This document shows, in pieces, positions 40,830 through 51,957 of a stretch of 64,000 nucleotides of DNA (position 1 is its first letter; every line of letters starts with the position of its first letter). The position numbers and the translations under genes were made by a program. The DNA is from [Phialemoniopsis] sp. UDSM-2020 (taxonomy: Eukaryota; Ascomycota; Sordariomycetes; Thyridiales; Thyridiaceae): contig JAEILZ010000002.1 of assembly GCA_018873225.1 (NCBI GenBank), positions 4,092,001-4,156,000 of the forward strand, in the 5' to 3' direction. The notes under the pieces are model-generated. The model made no database searches. It was not told the origin of the DNA and saw only the letters and a list, made by a program, of their open reading frames with translations.

Positions 40830-42330
40830 GGAACCTCAAGTGGCATTATAAAAGGGGGGAGAGGGCAACAATGGACCTTTTCACACTGGGATTTTTCCTT
40901 ACTGCTCTTCGTGTGTAATATGTCCTTATAACTTCTTTGGGCGTCGTCAAACGGGATTGGAGTTTCGGTCTCGAACTCTTCCTTTCTCTCTGGCGGCGCG
41001 TTTTCCTTGAGTCAAATAATCTTGGGGGATGGTATTGGGTACACAACAGGGAAAATTGGGAGATTGGCAGGAGATGGACTAAAACTTGGGTACTTTTTTG
41101 GATGTTCTTGTCTTTTTATTTTCTTTTGTAACACTTCGGGAAAGGTATGGGCAGATTGTCTAATCGGAGGAAAAAGTGCGAATTATGTTCTTTCTTTCCT
41201 ATGTTCATTCAGATTGACATTTGTCAAAACTATTTTGGATAGTATCAGATAGTGAAATTGATATTCCAGCCCTCTCCTCAACTTCAGACGTCTCCTGCCT
41301 TGGTCCTTGACAGGAACAGCTGCCCCCCACGATCATGAATAAGTCGTTCATTGCGCAATACTTCCCGACACCACTCAATTCGGAGATACGAGCGACGTAG
41401 AGCATGACGTTGCCGGTAACGGCCATCCAGACTACGTACGCGGGCACTACACTAGCTTCGAGAGACACACTAGGCCCGAACCTCGAGCTTCTGCGGGGAG
41501 CTACCCATAAATGCGAGCCGGCCGACCTTCGGACGATACTATGAGGCGAGCCATGACCTGTTGCCGCGAGCAAGTCAGAAGTCTCGGCCGTGGGAAGGGA
41601 TATATCCCTCAATAGTCATATGAGTTTCGTCGGTTTGTCCGACTTATAAGCAGCCTTGTCACACGGTTTGATTATTTGCCCGCTGGACAGTGACTCACCC
41701 ACTTGTTCGTGACCACCTTCAAACATCCATTGGTCCGCAGCTGCGTCGAAATAGTTGGAAGTTGTTCCAGTGACGAAATATCATCGAGTCTGTTTGCTCG
41801 GAGCTCGCCTGACATATCCAGACGCGGTGCGGGTGTTCTGTGAAGTTGTGCCACCACCACCTCGGAACGGGGAAGCCGCTCCCGATACACTGTTTGACAG
41901 CTTGCTTGGCGTCTATCAGAGCAGGAGGCTTACGCACGGGTGAGTCCGATTCGTTCTGCGTGTCTTATGATCTTCCTCGATGCTTCCGTTTCTCGAGGTC
42001 TGACGGGGACGAAGAAGGTGAAGGTGCGTATGACAAGTCACGTCAGGACCAATGTCACTTATAAAAAGACAATGCCCCAGCCTTACCTCCTGCTGGCTCT
42101 TTCCTCTTCATCTTCCTCTTCATCTTCTCTTGCCATCCACCGGCTTTTATTTTCGTCGTACGACGTCATTCGAGAAGACATCAGGGTATCCTCTGTTTTG
42201 TGGCAACGAAGCAGCAGCAAATGATCCTGCAGAAATCCCCAGCTCACTCTCTTTTTCTTCTCTCCTCTAGACCTCTTTGCCCCAAAACTCGAGTTCTCTT
42301 GAGGAGACACTGCAATAGACTCCCGCAAAC
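40830..42330. other. Intergenic region between the LysM and O-methyltransferase genes
   Basis: About 1.5 kb. The left end is T-rich and contains an A-T-A-A-A-A run close to the LysM stop (likely 3' UTR). A 135-codon minus-strand ORF (41205-41612) has no recognisable domain. The right end holds the O-methyltransferase promoter and a CTTCAT-rich leader (about 42100-42130). Confidence 0.45.
42060..42067 (+). promoter_or_regulatory. TATA box of the O-methyltransferase gene
   Basis: TATAAAAA, 271 nt upstream of the ATG at 42331 and just before a C/T-rich leader. It fits a core promoter. Confidence 0.5.
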
Positions 42331-43285
42331 ATGAAGTCCAACGTCCCCGTCCTCTACCCCAATCAGGAGGTGGCCGTGGCAGTCACCGAGTACGCCGCGA
42401 CCAACTCGGGCGGCCTGCCAGCCCATCTGCACGAGTACCACGACCACATCCTCAACAATGAGGAGAAGTCCAACCTTACCATCTCCAAGTACCAGTCCCG
42501 CGCCATGATGTGGCTTGCAAAGACCGCCGGCGTCAAGCGAGGTACGTCTCGGAGTCGAAGGCGCCCCATCGGGAGAGCCTTTACCCGGAGGCACGGGGAT
42601 TGCACTCTTCGGCATGTTAGCACGGGTAGACTAACTTCCAAATCTTATCAATCTAGTCCTTGAGATCGGCGTCTATATCGGGTACTCGAGCCTCATGTGG
42701 GCCGATGTCGTCGGCCCCGAGGGCAAGGTCACGGGTCTCGAGTTCAACCCGGCCTATGCCGAGAAAGCCAAGGCCGCATACGCCAAGTACGGCGCCAAGA
42801 ACATCGAGGTCCTCGTCGGCGATGCTTTGGAGCAGTGAGTCTTCCTTCTCTTTGCTGCTTTGCCCTTCCCTCAGCCCTACAACACCCTACTAACACGCGT
42901 TCTCCTTCTTGAAAGACTACCTCAGCTCAACCCGGACGAGCCGTACGACCTCATCTTCATAGACGCCCAAAAGTCGGGCTACCCGGCCTACTTGCGCACT
43001 ATCCTGGAGCGCTCGCTGCCCGGCAGCGGAAACAAGCGCCTGCTGCGCGCGGGCGGGTTGATCGTTGCCGACAATGTACTGCGTAGGGGGCTGGTCGCTG
43101 TCAATAACGAGGCCAACCCCGCCTACGAAGGCGAGGCCAAGCGCGTGCAGGCGTCGGGATACTGGTCCGAAGACGACATCAAGTGCCTCGACGAGTTCAA
43201 CCGGCTCATGGCCTCGGAGGAGCGCGTCGACACCTTTCTCATGCCGCTCTTTGACGGCGTCGGTCTTGGCAGACTTGTGGACTAG
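42331..43285 (+). CDS. Class-I SAM-dependent O-methyltransferase (caffeoyl-CoA/catechol O-methyltransferase type)
   Basis: Three exons: 42331-42541, 42657-42834 and 42916-43285, giving 252 residues. The N-terminal helices carry the family's substrate region (S-K-Y-Q-S-R-A-M-M-W-L). The first splice junction falls in the SAM-binding motif I, V-L-E-I-G-V-Y-I-G-Y-S-S (from residue 71), followed by V-T-G-L-E-F-N-P. The metal-binding positions of this cation-dependent family look intact: the Asp of L-I-F-I-D-A-Q-K and the Asp-Asn of L-I-V-A-D-N-V-L. Such enzymes methylate phenolic hydroxyls, often in secondary metabolism or detoxification; the substrate is unknown. It is cytosolic by absence of signals. 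There is no biosynthetic cluster around it, so a stand-alone role is likely. Confidence 0.93.
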
Positions 43286-44206
43286 ATGGGCATTGTGGCT
43301 CATGGGGTATTGAAATGGTATTAGGGTGCTTGCGTAGCTTTTCCTTTTTTGGTGATCAAAATACGTTTATTTTGGGGGTTTTGATGGGGTCTTATCGTGA
43401 AGGTGTTTACCCCTTGGATGGAGGAAGTTCTGGGCTGTAGGATGACTCGTTCAGTCTGGCATTGGCCTGATTATGAACTTATGGCATACCTTGAGAACCA
43501 ACAGCTCTAGTGATGGCTACTGGGAATAATCTTTCAACTACCCATCCTTTGTAAGATTACTGAAGTAGAGTAACCACATGGACTGTGAACTTGTCAGAGA
43601 TTATCTGAAGAAGTGTGAAGAAGTGTCCCAAGTGTATTCCCAAGAAGTGCTTCTCAATTTGACCCACCGCCAGGTTCTACTGCAAGATATCTATGAGTGA
43701 TCAGCATTCTGGTAGCTATGATGCTGAACAACTTCGACAATAATAAGTTATTGAGGTATGCTGCTGTCACAAAAGGTCCAATTTCCAGAACTTCCAGGCT
43801 TGGATCAGCAAAATCCTGATCTCAAGGGACAGCCATGTATGATTCGTATGGCCTTGTTTGTAATCATGCTGTGTGACAGTGTCAATCAGCATTTTATTCA
43901 TTATAATAAACATGGGCAGTTGTCTGTACTGTCTTCACTATGAACCTCCCATTGTGAAGTGAACGGTGTCTGAAAAGACTCATGCACACAAGTCACTCTG
44001 GTCCAAGCTTTATTCACTTCCGTTTCAATGAGGTGCTTGATATCAACATTTTTTGGCTTCTTCAACATCAAGTTGACCTTCAACCAACAATCTCAAAATC
44101 CAAATCAAAGTTGAAACTCGGTTCTTTTTATCACTTTCTCAACAACTATCTCAAAACAACTCTCCGCCCCTTGTCAAACTCTTGAACATCACGCCAGCAG
44201 CCAACC
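43286..44206. other. A+T-rich intergenic region upstream of the CDC123-like gene
   Basis: 921 bp, visibly richer in A and T than neighbouring genes. Short ORFs only. A local duplication, gaagaagtgt repeated, is present near 43608-43625. The last 100 nt form the leader of the next gene. Confidence 0.4.
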
Positions 44207-45142
44207 ATGAAGCTCACAAGAGTGCCCTTCAGTGAGGTGGCGCTCGACCTCCAGCGTCCCCAATCCAAGGACTTCAATACCTCCTTCCACACGAAAGAAG
44301 AAGCGCCGGACCTCAACGAGCCCTCCGAGGCACCCTACTCTCTCAAGCGCTGGCTGCCGCTCATACTAAAGAGCCGTGGTCTTGATCCATCCGACGTCCA
44401 GGTCATCACTTTGTCTCGCGCCCAGACCAGAGTACTCCACGAAGCTATGGATGCATCAGCCCAGCTCGACCACATCAACCGCCTCTACCGCGAGGACCTC
44501 GACGACGTAGTCCGCCCGGCACTCGCGGGCATCTCGTTTCCACTCGAGGGTCTATTCGTGCGCCTCGATGCCTGCTCGCCTAAGGACGGCGCTCAGAGCG
44601 TCCTCGGCCGTAGGGCCATCCACTCGGTCGATGAGCTGCTTCTGCGCATCGTGACCTCCGGCCGAGCTCGGTCCGCCGTGCGCAAGATACTTGACGACAA
44701 TCAGAGTCACGACATGCAGCTTTTTCTCATGCCCTTCGACGACCGCATGGCCTCGGCCCGCGAGTACAGGGTCTTCTGCCCACCCGGAGCAGAGCACCTC
44801 TCCGCCATCAGCCAGTACCAGTGGCATAAGCCATGGCGGTTCGCCCAGCGAACGGCAGCGCAGCAGGAGCAAGTGGTGCAGCGGATTTGGGAGGGTTGTA
44901 AGGACCTGCACGCCGCGATCGTTGAAGAACTTTCAGAAGCGGACGAGATGGACCGTATGTTGCGCCGGCAGGGCTTCTCCTTTGACGTTCTCTTTAACGA
45001 TGAGGCCGGTGGCCGCTGCGAGCTGGTGGAGCTCAACGGCTTCGGGGTCCGGAGCTCTTGCGGCTCGTGCCTGTTTCAGTGGGTCAGGGACCGTGAGGAA
45101 CTGTATAGCTCAACGAAGACGGCGCTTCGGGTTACCTGGTGA
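44207..45142 (+). CDS. CDC123/D123-family protein, divergent paralogue
   Basis: Single exon, 311 residues. The CDC123 (D123) family has an ATP-grasp-like fold; the canonical member is a cytosolic chaperone that joins eIF2 subunits. Here the family landmarks are R-L-D-A-C-S-P-K-D-G (about 120-129), R-E-Y-R-V-F-C (about 186-192), S-Q-Y-Q-W-H-K-P-W (about 204-212) and F-S-F-D-V-L-F-N-D with E-L-V-E-L-N-G-F-G (about 260-285). The canonical K-L-N-W-S-x-P-[KR]-D motif, as I recall it from eIF2-assembly members, is replaced by V-R-L-D-A-C-S-P-K-D. This points to an accessory paralogue rather than the essential orthologue. The upstream DNA is A+T-rich. Function is unknown. Confidence 0.8.
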   Translation: MKLTRVPFSEVALDLQRPQSKDFNTSFHTKEEAPDLNEPSEAPYSLKRWLPLILKSRGLDPSDVQVITLSRAQTRVLHEAMDASAQLDHINRLYREDLDDVVRPALAGISFPLEGLFVRLDACSPKDGAQSVLGRRAIHSVDELLLRIVTSGRARSAVRKILDDNQSHDMQLFLMPFDDRMASAREYRVFCPPGAEHLSAISQYQWHKPWRFAQRTAAQQEQVVQRIWEGCKDLHAAIVEELSEADEMDRMLRRQGFSFDVLFNDEAGGRCELVELNGFGVRSSCGSCLFQWVRDREELYSSTKTALRVTW

Positions 45143-45778
45143 TGAGGCTGAGGTCTTGACTGAGTGATTGAGGAGGATTCAGGTTGAAACATCTCTTTGG
45201 GGCGCTGTCGAGCTGGCCGCCAGCAACAGCAAACAAAGAATATGCAATTCAGACGATCGTAAATAGAGAAATGACAGGCCCTCGGTGATTCCGTCCTTGA
45301 TTGCCCGCGATGTTTATATCTCTTTTCTTTTTCTCACGCCATTAACTACCCAAAGCTTTGGAGTTCGGTTCGTGCAAGGCTGAGTGAGGTGAAACCAAGA
45401 CAAAGAAGACCCATTGAACCCCTGTGCCGTGATACCCAAGTCCCTGGTCCTGGAGTTGATTGAACAAAGAACTCTTGTTCCTGTTACCGACAAGGGTCTT
45501 GTCAAGAAGCTTCTTGATGTGCTTCACGAACAACAGCCTTCAACAACGAGTGAATATGACTTGCAATTCTCAAGTGTATAAATTCTGGAATGCCCAATGG
45601 CCGATGGCAGATAACAGTTCAACATGTCTCTATCCTCCGCGACAACGAAAAAGACATCCAGTTGAACACAGAAAACCACCCTTGTGCCTTCGCCATCTAA
45701 GCTCCAGCCGTACTCCGAGCCCACTACAACCACCCACAAACAGTAACTCCTCTCACCAAAACGAGACAACTAGGAGTA
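45143..45778. promoter_or_regulatory. Intergenic region upstream of the small Cys-rich gene
   Basis: 636 bp. It contains a TATA-like element at 45577-45583, and upstream ATGs (first at 45590) that open a 36-codon frame ending before the small gene. Nothing else is seen. Confidence 0.4.
45577..45583 (+). promoter_or_regulatory. TATA-like box upstream of the small Cys-rich gene
   Basis: TATAAAT in aagtgtataaattctgg, 202 nt upstream of the ATG at 45779. Confidence 0.35.
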
Positions 45779-45991
45779 ATGTGCGAACGCACAAACATTC
45801 TCTACGCCTGCGGCTGCTACCGAGTACATACGACCTTGCGCTGTCTCATTGAGGACCAGTTCCCGAACCGGTGCCGGGACAACGTCCCCCAGGGTGTGGC
45901 CAAGCAGGCCGGGCCTTGTCCATGCTGCGCCGTCAGGGGCACCGAGCCATGCACGGGTCTTCCACTGGCGCTTAAGCTATCTGCAAAATGA
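45779..45991 (+). CDS. Small cysteine-rich protein, 70 residues
   Basis: Single exon, ATG at 45779. There is no signal peptide. It opens M-C-E-R-T-N-I-L-Y-A-C-G-C-Y, followed by a Cys near 22, a Cys near 32, and a G-P-C-P-C-C-A cluster with a further Cys about eight residues later. An N-terminal M-C with Y-x-C-G-[HC] and later paired cysteines recurs in short, uncharacterised ascomycete proteins as I remember them, and suggests zinc binding. The TATA-like site upstream supports transcription, but the ORF is short and an upstream ORF precedes it. No function can be assigned. Confidence 0.5.
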   Translation: MCERTNILYACGCYRVHTTLRCLIEDQFPNRCRDNVPQGVAKQAGPCPCCAVRGTEPCTGLPLALKLSAK

Positions 45992-48900
45992 GGACTGTCG
46001 GTATGGCACTGAGCAACAGGGCGGGATTCTGATGTGCTGTTTAAGGAGTTGTACGGATATGGAGTTAGCGACAGGAGGAGATTTGTGTTCCATCTTTCAA
46101 AGGCGTTGATGTATTGGGAATTGGAAAAAAAAGAAGAAAAAAAAACAAGGTGGTTAACAATGCAGCGATTTATATACCTAGGTAGATATTAAGAGCATAG
46201 AGACTGGAAGGTATAACCCTGCTCCGGTCACTTACAAGATATCGAGGTATTGGAAAAGCACTTCTATTACAAAATACCCACCATCACTACAAGTGCAGCG
46301 TAAGTTGTCAATTGGAGCATTGGCTTAATCGGGTCCGCCTCCACTGCTACCGAACGCCTAGCCATGGACATGGAACGAGAGTCATAGATAGCAAACACTC
46401 ATCCGAACCCCAAAGCTGACCGCGTCCCGTCCGGGCTGCCCATCCCATGTAGTGGCAGACGGCCCGACGCCTGCGCCGTACCACCGGGAGACACACCCTT
46501 GCTAGCCCCCCAGCAGCCGCCCACAAGCTGAACAACTCACCAGGACGCGCGGATGCACGAGGACAAGCTGCAGCGCAGGATGGAAAGTCACCGGACGGGC
46601 AGCTGCAGCATGACACGGCTGGAGGAGAGATTCACACCGCTGATCGTCGACGCATACGGTGATTCGACAGCAGATGTGCGAGGAAGCAATCTAATGGTAG
46701 AACCCGTTGAAGAGGAATAAGAAACAACAACGCCCATCGAATACGACAAAAAGAAAAACCTCACAGATGACCTGCCTAAGCTGGGAGAATCGCCCGCCTC
46801 TGCTCGACTTCGCTCGGACCGCCTGCTGTGAGGTACGTGCGCGATGCGAACCCCGCGCTCCCGGATCCGTGTGATGGAGCCTGAGCCACCGACGCGGTAG
46901 ACGAGCTGCAAACACTTTCGCGGATGGCGATTGCAACAGCTTGGCGGATCTGTGGCGTACACACATCCGCCTGATCAGTGGGAGTGATGCAAGTGAGTGA
47001 CCCCCCGGTGGCGGCGCTCAGACAGTCCGCACGGATGGGGTATTTAATCAAAGATCAAGGATCCCTGAAAGTGGTAAATTCATAGTCAACGACGTCTTCA
47101 CCAGTGGTTTTAGAGCTGGAAAAGAGATACCCCAAAAAGTAGAGTACTTTGGACACACTGTGTTGTCTTGAGCTGCGCAGCGTGTATCGGAGAGGCGAAA
47201 CTCGTGAGGCTGGTAGTTGCGCGTAATGCCCATCGCAAGCTGCTGAGCAAATTGCCACAGGTATGGGATATTCGACTCTTATAACCTGTCTCTGCATGAA
47301 AAGTACCGTACCGAGTTCACCTCCGTACCAAACACATCTCTCGGATGGGACGCCATCTTGATTCGTACTCCGTAAGTGTGTGGTTGGAAGTTAGGACGAA
47401 CAGGGGTGACAGATCTAGAAGCCCGCGAAAAGGCACGGGTCGGCTAGCGTCACGGCAAGGCCCTTGTCTCAGAATGCGAGCGACGGATCTGCTTCCGGAA
47501 CTACCTGATCTCCATCTTCAAACGAGCAGGGATTGAAACATCACCGTTATTTGGAAATGCCATTCATACGCAAGGAAAGTAGTAGCAATGTCGACACTTT
47601 TGTAATGTTAGTAAATCAAACCTGCCGAAGTGTGAACGAGAGACTGGCGATGGCTCAGCCTTGCACCTTTGAATGGCTGGTATCGTGATGGTGTGGGCTT
47701 GTCGGAGACTAAAGTAGCTTCAAGCTCCAGCTGAGACAAGTCAACGTGTGCATGAACGCCTCTCGCTAGTGGCCTGGAATGCCCGTCTAGAACGTCAACG
47801 AGGTTGTCCGATCCAGGTACAGACACCCTCGGTGTGCCACTGGCTTTCTTGGGTTGTTAAAGTAGGTGGTAAGGGTTGATGACCATATGCGATTTTCGAA
47901 GAAAGGAAACAAACTGGACTTGAGAATGTTTTAACGTCAAGAACATCAAGCACACGCATGTTTGAGGAAATGCACGCGACCCATCCGGCCCCAAAGCTTG
48001 GGAAGATCGGGCTTGTCAATTTGCTAGCCCCTGGAATCGTTCATCTGACATCGGCCGGTCCATGCCTGACAGGCTGTAGTTATCTGGGACCCAGCGTAGC
48101 GGCGAATGTTTGATCACTAACGGCGAGCAGGTTGTCAGAAGGAAGAACCAGCCTTTTCAATCTGGGGTCCTGATCAGCGTCTTGGTGGTGGGCGCAAAAA
48201 GCAATGATGGTGTGCACGTTAGCTGAGCACCAGGCCGGCCCAGGCGCTATTGGCTTGAGACGGGGCAGGGAGGAAGATCGGATGCATCGACTGCCGATGA
48301 TCATCTCTTCATTTATCTGGAGAGTATGCTCGTTTGGGCGTATTGAAGGTCGCTGCTGTGAATTTGGTCACCAACGCTAGCCCTGACCGCCGAACAAGAG
48401 GCACCTGCGACTTACGAAATAAAGTCTTCCATCCCAGATGATCATCTCGGAGATTTACCCGGGAGTTCGGCAGATACCAAGGCTGGGGTGACGCTTCTTG
48501 TTGACCAGCTTCCCACGTCAGGGTGGGTAAAGGTCTCAGGTTGACCGACGGAGACATTCTCGACTGTCCTTTCTCGTCGCTGTCACAGTTGATATGTGTC
48601 TGACGGTTGCATTGCTTGTTCAGCTCTGCGCTTTGGCCCGTCAGCAGTCAGCCACCATCCAACAGTGAAGGCAGAGCCGTCGGCTGAGAGAAGACACACC
48701 GCCGGGCAATGAGCCCTGGCGGGTAGCAACTGGTGGGGTTCAATGCACGCCGCCACGACCGTTGACCATTGGAGTTGAGGTCGGTCTCCAGAGGGAAAGA
48801 GAAAGTGAAGAGTGATCTGCAGCCAGGAAGACGCGATGTTGAACTAAGAAGGGCAGCTGGGAGAACTAGCATCGCGAACCTCCGCACACTTGTGTGTCGA

Positions 48901-51900
48901 TCAGGGCGGCGAACGAGTTGATTGGCCCATGGCCATCTGGTAGGAAGATTGCGGAGAGCTAGTATGATGACTGTGAGCGGGTTTCAGGAAGATTTAAAGA
49001 TTGGGCGTCCCGACTTTGATGATGCAAGTAAAGTAATGTAAAGTAACGTGAAGCAAGGTCGTCGGTCACCAGCCACACCGACGGAGAAGGTACCGGGAAA
49101 ATGGTGTTGCCTGCCTCGATAACCCGTTAGGGAAGGCAACATTGAACAGACAGCACTGAGTTCAGCACATTCCTGGTAAGTACCCGGGTAATGTTGAATT
49201 CGAATATTGTAGTAAAAATACTTCGTCGATGCATTATTTCAAGCGAATTGTTGCTACACTTGACCGCAACCAGGGGTATGGAACCTTGCAGCTTTCAGTG
49301 GAGGCCACGCAACGAAGGCCGTACAAAAAAAAAACAGTCGTTGTCGATGCAGCTTCCCATGTCCGGCTCCCTCGCTCCACACGAGACAAGCCCCGTGGCC
49401 ATGTCCGTCTGTATGTAGTTACTGGATGCAGATGCAAGTGAGGGAGAGGAGATGCACATGCAGGTCAAGATGCAGCATGCATGGTCACTGGGGGCAAGCA
49501 ATTTGCGAATCAAGGGCGCTGGCATGTATGTCCTCATCACCGCTGCTGCAAAGACGGCTTTCCGTGCTTTGCACAACCGCGCCGCAAGTAGGCAGGCGCT
49601 GGCAGGGCATTTTATGCATGCCATGCCTCAGATGTTCAACAGCAAACACACAAACAACATCCGGATCAACATGTGCACTTTGGATGAAACGATCAAGGCC
49701 ACCTGGAAGCTCCCAGGATATCGAAAATCCCCCTATTGGGCGTAACCGTTCGCATGGGTTGCAAGAGTGTTCTCTGTTTGGCTTGTGGAGCCCCCGACAG
49801 ACTAAACAGGCATGGCACTGGGCGCTCGGTGGTTTTTGCCTGTGTTTGTTTGCAGGGGATCCTGGGCTAGGCTGACGCTAGAACTGCGAGGGCTGTTCAA
49901 GGGTCTCGGATGGCACTGGAAGCATTTCGCAACAGCACCCAACTCCAGTTGTTACTCACAGCCTGTTTGGAGCTAGCCGGGCTCCAGGCTGGCCTGTTTA
50001 ATGGGAAACCCCCTGTAGCCGGGCGCGCCTCCAGGTCCTTGAACGCTAACGTTCCAGAAGGGTGTTCTTCTAGCAGGCGACTTGTTACGACCATCAAAGA
50101 CTTTGCTCTTTTCTTTTCTTTTTCCTGCTCGTTTTGCGAGAGGCACCAGTCATGACGATGACATGACCACTCTTGTGAAATGACCCAGATTTATCTACTA
50201 GTAGCTAAAGATCAATCGAACGTCTTTGCCTCTTGGTCCCGCCTCTGCTGTGGAATCTCATTCCATTTTTAAGGTCCAAGCGACAGGAGACAAGAGAGCT
50301 TGCAAGGACTTTGCCGGCAGGCCACGCCTCGCTTAAAGGGCTGGCTTGCAGACCAAACCCCAAACGGAACCAGCCAGTCAAACCAGCCAAACCTCCAGGG
50401 GATCTGGTCAATTGGATCACCAAAAATCTGTACTTGTAGGCACGCCCAGCAATTGATCAATCGGGGCTCGTTTACACCACCGGGGGCACCCCAGCTTCAC
50501 CGGGCCACTTCTTGCCAGTTTGAGCCCCACCAGCCTCGTCCACACACCCACCCCAAGCACCAAAACTGCGACCAAAAAGTGCCAGACTCACTCGAGATTC
50601 AGAGCTACCTAGGTATCCAAAGCTATCCCACGAGTCCACCCTGCAATATCCACCAGGGTCTTGTCCCAGAGAGGTAAGGAAGGGAAAAAGGGATCGCCCG
50701 CCGTCTCCTCGCCGCCCAGAATTGTCGTCCCATGCTCACACTGCACCAGACAAGGGCCCCTCCACCCACCTCCTGCAACCTCGTGCATCCCCTCCGGAGG
50801 CAAGATAGATAGGGGGTGGCATCCAAAAAAGACCTGGGGGGCCGTGTGTATTGCAACCCATTCTTTTTTTCCTCTGCCCTCGTCGTCGTCCTCCTTGCCC
50901 ATCCGTTGCTGTATCTACTACTCACCGAGGCTGCTGCTCGTAGGCGTCGCTGTCCTGCATTGTTTTTTCCTCTTCCCAATACCCATCTCCCGCCTCGCCG
51001 CTTTCACCCAGCCATTCTTTGCAGCTGTTTCACCTTGTTTGCGCGCGCCGCCCTGCTGTCCTCCCGCGTGGCAGTGGACCTCTTTTTAATATAAAGAACA
51101 GAAAAAGGTGCGTTCCATTTGGTACAAAACAGCCCTCCGATACCCTGGTTTTTCTTTTTGGCTGGCAGCCCGTGTATCACCCGGCCTCGCTGTCTGCATC
51201 TTCATTGGGGCCCATGAGCTTGCGCCGGCCGTGTGCTTGACCGATCGTACGCCCACGGCAAAGAGGTTGCGCTGTTGGTCCCGATTGCTGCTTCTCGCAG
51301 GCGACACAGCTTATCACATGGTTTTGTCTGGCCTGCAAGCTGGTGGTGTGTTCTAGTCGAAGTAAGCGGCGAAGCTTTTGGACGGACTGGAGTGCTGGTG
51401 GTCTTTGCCCTCTACACATCTGACGTTCATCCCACCATCCCATTATTTGATTGCGTTCCCCTGGATCAAGGCGAACCGCTGTCCGTGCCTTTGCCTCGGG
51501 GTGACACCAAACCTGCCGCTGCGCACAAGGTTATCGCTTTGGCCGTCCGTCCCGCGGCTGGGCCAGCGCATGAAGCAGCCCGTCCTGGTGGATCATACGC
51601 AAGACCCAATTCTGCCATGCTTCCCTGGCTTCTTTGTTTCACCTTGCGCAAATCCATTCTCTGGGCTTCCAGCTAATCCAAGGCAGCTTGCCGCTGTTCT
51701 GTTCCAGGTACTTTCCGTGACGGAGGCAAGATACACCCTTCTCGACTTGCCAGACCCGACCCTAGAGAGCGCCAATATTCCACGACATCACCACCTTAAT
51801 CCGGCACCCTCGCACAAAGCTAGCACAATCAGCGGCGACTCGAGCGGGCGTCACCGTCATCAAATCTACGAGGCGCTGCGCGCCGTCCTACACCACCTCT

Positions 51901-51957
51901 TCTGGCGCCGGCAAAAGTGGCTGCACATTTTGGATGTGCGACGGATAATACAAAACT
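45992..51957. other. Second large gene-poor region
   Basis: About 6 kb with no supported gene. It holds an A-rich tract (about 46122-46146) and short overlapping ORFs on both strands, none with a domain or adjacent splice signals. From about 50600 to 51957 the plus strand becomes C/T-rich, the likely promoter and long leader of the large gene at 51958. No transposon ends or tRNA were recognised. Confidence 0.4.

Noticed and set aside
40848..40856. TATA-like attataaaag just after the LysM stop codon
   Set aside because: It lies in the probable 3' UTR, and the next plus-strand gene is 1.5 kb away with its own TATA box.
41205..41612. 135-codon minus-strand ORF between the LysM and O-methyltransferase genes
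   Set aside because: ATG-initiated but without domain, signal peptide or splice sites; cannot be told from chance.
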